NCBI GenBank assembly: GCA_036311565.1
Contig: JAXJPR010000008.1
Location: 4,471 to 68,470 of the forward strand
DNA length: 64,000 nucleotides
Reading direction: 5' to 3'
From: Fimousia sp036311565
GTDB lineage: Bacteria; Bacillota; Clostridia; Lachnospirales; Lachnospiraceae
Part shown: positions 61,199 to 64,000 of the stretch, piece after piece
Layout: every line of letters starts with the position of its first letter
Position numbering within the stretch: position 1 is the first letter of the stretch
The notes under the pieces: model-generated
What the model was told of the DNA's origin: nothing
Database searches by the model: none
Seen by the model: only the letters and a program-made list of their open reading frames with translations
Translations under genes and position numbers: made by a program

Positions 61199-62965
61199 AT
61201 GAATATTTTAACAGTACAGCAGGCAACAAAAGGATACGGAGATCGTATCCTTTTTAAAGATATTACCCTTGGATTAAATGAGGGGGATAAGGTTGGGATT
61301 ATAGGAATTAATGGGACTGGAAAATCTACGCTGTTAAAGATCATCGCTGGAATAGAAACCCCAGATGAAGGAACGGTTGTCATGGCAAAAAATACGACTA
61401 TTTCCTATTTACCGCAAAATCCAGTTTTCCCGAAAGGAGAGTCTGTCTTAAATTATGTGATGGACGGATATTTTGAAAAAGAGGGAGAAGCGAAATCTAT
61501 TTTAAATAAATTGGGGCTTTCAGATTATGAAAGCAAAACCGATTATTTGTCCGGAGGACAAAAAAAGAGAGCTGCGTTAGCAAAAATATTAGTAAATGCT
61601 ACGGACATCTTAGTATTAGATGAGCCAACGAACCATATTGATAATGAGATGGCAAAGTGGTTAGAAGATTATCTGAACAAATTCAGAGGCATTTTGGTAA
61701 TGGTAACACATGATCGTTATTTTCTTGATCGCGTAACAAACAAAATCATAGAAATTGATGATCAGACGTTATATACTTATGAGACCAATTATTCTGGTTT
61801 TTTAGAATTAAAAGAACAGCGTGAAACAATGGAAATAGCCAGTGAAAGAAAGAGAAGAAGCATTCTAAGGACAGAATTAGAATGGGCGAAACGTGGAGTC
61901 CGTGGGAGAGGGACTAAACAGCAGGCCAGACTGGATCGCTTAGAGGAACTGAAAAATCAATCTTCGCCTGAAGAAGAGGCTAAAGTAGCAATTTCATCAA
62001 TTGCAGTTCGAATGGGGAGAAAAACAATAGAGTTAAATAATATTTCCAAAAGCTTTGAAGGAAAAACAATCATTCAGGATTTTTCATATCTGGTATTAAA
62101 AAATGAGAGAATTGGTATTATAGGACCAAATGGATGCGGAAAAACTACTTTGCTTCAAATTATCAATGGAAGAATCAAACCGGATTGCGGTAGTGTTGAG
62201 ATTGGAGATACTATAAAAATAGGATATTTCACGCAGGAAAGCGAGGGAATGAATAAAAATCAGCGAGTCATTGATTATATAAAAGAAACGGCTGAATATA
62301 TTGCGGTACCGGAAGGTAAGATTTCAGCTTCAAAAATGCTGGAACGATTTTTATTTACTCCAGATATGCAGTATGCACCAATTAGTAAATTATCTGGAGG
62401 AGAACAAAGAAGACTATATTTGCTGAAAATTTTAATGGAATCTCCTAATGTACTGATTTTAGATGAACCGACCAATGATTTGGATATTGCAACACTTACT
62501 ATATTAGAAGATTATCTGGATCAGTTTCAGGGAATTGTCATTACGGTATCTCATGATCGTTATTTCCTGGACCGAATTGCAGATCGTATTTTTGCATTTG
62601 AAAATAATGGGATAATTCGCCAATATGAAGGAGGCTATTCGGATTATCTTTCAAAAAAAGTACCAGAAGAAAAAGTTAATGTGGTAAAAGAAAAAAAGGC
62701 GAAAAACTATCAAAAGCCAAGAGAAAAGAAATTAAAGTTTACTTATATGGAACAAAAAGAATTTGAGACAATCGATGACGACATTGAAACTTTGGAAAAT
62801 CATATAGTAGAGCTGGAAAAGAAAATGGAGCGTATGGCTACAGATTTTGTTAAACTCAATGAGTTATTGGAAGAAAAAAAGAAAGCGGAAAAAGCATTAG
62901 AAGAAAAAATGGAGCGTTGGGAATATCTGAATGAGTTATCTGAAAAAATAGAAGCTCAATCATAA
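61199..62965 (+). CDS. ABC-F family ATPase (Uup/EttA type)
   Basis: A 588-residue soluble protein with two ABC ATPase domains and no membrane part. The first has GINGTGKSTLLK and LSGGQKKRAALAKIL; the second has GPNGCGKTTLLQ and LSGGEQRRLYLLKIL, each followed by a Walker B (LVLDEPTNHID, LILDEPTNDLD). The linker between them and the C-terminal coiled coil (about 520-588, Glu/Lys-rich) resemble Uup. ABC-F proteins act on the ribosome; some protect against antibiotics. It is read with the preceding genes and ends at a terminator. Confidence 0.92.
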   Translation: MNILTVQQATKGYGDRILFKDITLGLNEGDKVGIIGINGTGKSTLLKIIAGIETPDEGTVVMAKNTTISYLPQNPVFPKGESVLNYVMDGYFEKEGEAKSILNKLGLSDYESKTDYLSGGQKKRAALAKILVNATDILVLDEPTNHIDNEMAKWLEDYLNKFRGILVMVTHDRYFLDRVTNKIIEIDDQTLYTYETNYSGFLELKEQRETMEIASERKRRSILRTELEWAKRGVRGRGTKQQARLDRLEELKNQSSPEEEAKVAISSIAVRMGRKTIELNNISKSFEGKTIIQDFSYLVLKNERIGIIGPNGCGKTTLLQIINGRIKPDCGSVEIGDTIKIGYFTQESEGMNKNQRVIDYIKETAEYIAVPEGKISASKMLERFLFTPDMQYAPISKLSGGEQRRLYLLKILMESPNVLILDEPTNDLDIATLTILEDYLDQFQGIVITVSHDRYFLDRIADRIFAFENNGIIRQYEGGYSDYLSKKVPEEKVNVVKEKKAKNYQKPREKKLKFTYMEQKEFETIDDDIETLENHIVELEKKMERMATDFVKLNELLEEKKKAEKALEEKMERWEYLNELSEKIEAQS

Positions 62966-62971
62966 AGATAA

Positions 62972-63012
62972 AAAGGAGTGTCAAATGATGATTTGAGACT
63001 CCTTTCTTTTAT
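62972..63012. terminator. Bidirectional terminator, ABC-F gene / luxS
   Basis: AAGGAGTGTCAAAT (62973-62986) pairs with ATTTGAGACTCCTT (62991-63004) with one mismatch, then a T-rich tail; it lies between convergent genes. Confidence 0.88.
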
Positions 63013-63026
63013 ACAACAATACTTAA

Positions 63027-63506
63027 TTATTTGGGATAATTTAAATTTTTTTCTGTAATTTGATAAAGAGTTTGTTCTAAATAATGATTTGCTATATAAT
63101 TTGCCATTGGAAGATTCATATCCAGATAATTTCCGCAATCACGTGGGCTGGCACCCGGTACTTCATCAGAAAAATCACGGATGAATTCAAAAGTAGAAGT
63201 GATTAAAGGAAGAACCTCTTCTGATGTTAAATCTCCAGCTATAATTAAATAGAAGCCAGTACGGCATCCCATTGGTCCAAAATAGACGATACGATCCTTA
63301 TAATCTTCATTATTTCTAAGATAAGTAGCAGCTAAATGTTCAACCGTATGGATTTCTGCAGTGTTCATAACGGGTTCTTTATTAGGTGCTGTCATTCGAA
63401 GATCAAAAGTTGTTAATATTTCATTGCCTATATAGTCTTTTCTTGAGACATAAATCCCTGGAAGTAAATCTAGATGATTTACAGTGAAACTTGCAATTTT
63501 TTTCAT
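63027..63506 (-). CDS. luxS: S-ribosylhomocysteine lyase LuxS
   Basis: A 159-residue metalloenzyme that splits S-ribosylhomocysteine to homocysteine and the AI-2 precursor, completing the activated methyl cycle. Metal ligands His53 and His57 (EIHTVEHLAA) and Cys124 (ASPRDCGNYLD) are present, with the catalytic Cys81 in MGCRTGFYL. A GGAGGT ribosome site precedes the start. It is a single gene facing away from the rRNA promoters. Confidence 0.96.
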   Translation of the reverse strand: MKKIASFTVNHLDLLPGIYVSRKDYIGNEILTTFDLRMTAPNKEPVMNTAEIHTVEHLAATYLRNNEDYKDRIVYFGPMGCRTGFYLIIAGDLTSEEVLPLITSTFEFIRDFSDEVPGASPRDCGNYLDMNLPMANYIANHYLEQTLYQITEKNLNYPK

Positions 63507-63547
63507 AATTTAATACCTCCGTAATTAATGATTGGTTAACTATAAGT

Positions 63548-63576
63548 ATTATATAGTCAAGAAAAAAGAATTACAA
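63548..63576 (-). promoter_or_regulatory. luxS promoter
   Basis: On the minus strand TTGTAA (63576-63571) and TATAAT (63553-63548) are separated by 17 bp, 42 bp before the start codon. It lies back-to-back with the first rRNA promoter. Confidence 0.6.
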
Positions 63577-63604
63577 TAAAAATGTAAGAAAAGAAAAAAA
63601 TATG

Positions 63605-63633
63605 TTGACAAAAGTCTTTTGAAGTGATAATAT
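63605..63633 (+). promoter_or_regulatory. Tandem rRNA promoter P1
   Basis: TTGACA (63605-63610), a 17-bp spacer and TAATAT (63628-63633), with an overlapping TATAAT three bases later. It is the first of four similar promoters in about 300 bp. The 494-bp region after luxS holds no gene; it is a promoter array and leader. Confidence 0.65.
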
Positions 63634-63711
63634 AATCTTCGTTGCTGATATGGCAGTGAATCGTAAATAGAATCGTCAGTTGGACAACAACTTGAGAGTT
63701 GAAAAAAGTTC

Positions 63712-63740
63712 TTGACAAAAAATTCTGAAAGTGTTAAACT
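63712..63740 (+). promoter_or_regulatory. Tandem rRNA promoter P2
   Basis: TTGACA (63712-63717), a 17-bp spacer and TAAACT (63735-63740) preceded by TGT. Confidence 0.7.
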
Positions 63741-63782
63741 GTCATGGTTGCTGAAAAGTAATTAGCACTAAGTAAAAAATTC

Positions 63783-63811
63783 TTGACAAACAGAAAGAGT
63801 TTTGGTAAAAT
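63783..63811 (+). promoter_or_regulatory. Tandem rRNA promoter P3
   Basis: TTGACA (63783-63788), a 17-bp spacer and TAAAAT (63806-63811), followed by an AAGCTGTCG start-site segment. Confidence 0.75.
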
Positions 63812-63877
63812 ATATAAGCTGTCGAATGGCAGTGAAAAAATACAGTCGAAAAAAGTTAAAAAAGCTTGAAAAACTTC

Positions 63878-63906
63878 TTGACAAACAAAAAAGACTGTGG
63901 TAAAAT
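63878..63906 (+). promoter_or_regulatory. Tandem rRNA promoter P4
   Basis: TTGACA (63878-63883), a 17-bp spacer and TAAAAT (63901-63906), followed by AAGCTGTTG and the typical pre-16S segment CATTGAAAACTGAACAA (63936-63952). The 16S rRNA gene itself is not in the window. Confidence 0.78.
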
Positions 63907-64000
63907 ATAAAAGCTGTTGAAAAACAGCGACGAACATTGAAAACTGAACAATCACAGATCCTTGAAAATTCTAATGAGATTTTCACCATCTTTCGAAAAA

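Noticed and set aside
63734..63989. Two overlapping minus-strand frames in the right end
   Set aside because: They cross the tandem rRNA promoters, are Phe/Leu-rich low complexity and lack ribosome sites.
1..64000. CRISPR arrays, insertion sequences, prophage or conjugative elements
   Set aside because: No regularly spaced direct repeats, transposase, integrase or phage structural genes were seen.
63920..64000. Start of a 16S rRNA gene
   Set aside because: The leader looks like pre-16S sequence, but the conserved 16S 5' end was not found before the window ends.

Overview
The window looks like a chromosomal core region of a low-G+C, anaerobic, probably spore-forming Firmicute, most likely a gut Lachnospiraceae-type clostridium. 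This rests on AT-rich DNA with strong AGGAGG ribosome sites, an [FeFe]-hydrogenase maturation gene (hydF), a Csp-like subtilase, the transamidosome genes gatCAB, the PASTA-kinase operon and a tRNA-Leu with an AAG anticodon. No phage, insertion sequence, CRISPR array or other obvious foreign DNA was seen. Family-level placement is inference.

Layout: 0-12.9 kb holds a SorC-type regulator divergent from glmM, then a long translation/cell-envelope operon: priA, def, fmt, rsmB, rlmN, a PP2C phosphatase, the PASTA kinase prkC, rsgA and thiN. 12.9-20.3 kb holds gatCAB, a threonine T-box with thrS, a LysR regulator and an aldose-epimerase-like gene. 20.3-23.7 kb holds a gene-free stretch with two hairpins, prfC, and infC-rpmI-rplT behind an attenuated leader. 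23.7-29.2 kb holds an XpaC/TelA pair run together with a split ThrE-type exporter, an SH3/NlpC wall hydrolase and an unknown gene. 29.2-38.1 kb holds two tRNAs, an alkyltransferase, an RpiR regulator, nfo, an MBL-fold protein, a subtilase, a YtcJ-like amidohydrolase, a TPR protein and hflX.

38.1-45.9 kb holds ptsH-ptsI behind a leader that resembles a BglG/LicT-type antiterminator site, a class II lyase (aspartase-like) divergent from hydF, a UvrD-like helicase and two small unknown proteins. 46-55 kb holds a CPA2 antiporter, two tandem aspartoacylase-like proteins with degenerate metal sites, the large one-piece purL, an SH3 protein and a CBS-domain membrane protein. 55-64 kb holds a zinc phospholipase-like protein, ylxM-ffh-rpsP-khpA, an ATP-grasp/esterase pair, xth, an ABC-F protein, luxS, and four tandem strong promoters that almost certainly drive an rRNA operon beginning just beyond the right edge.

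The main themes are translation (initiation, formylation, tRNA charging, ribosome assembly, release, SRP), envelope growth control and central PTS control. Many operons are controlled by RNA leaders: a T-box, an L20-type attenuator and a RAT-like element. The best candidates for new biology are the RAT-like control of the general PTS genes, the altered aspartase beside hydF, the ATP-grasp/esterase cassette, the degenerate aspartoacylase pair and the orphan hairpins before prfC. All calls were made by reading the sequence; no database search was run.
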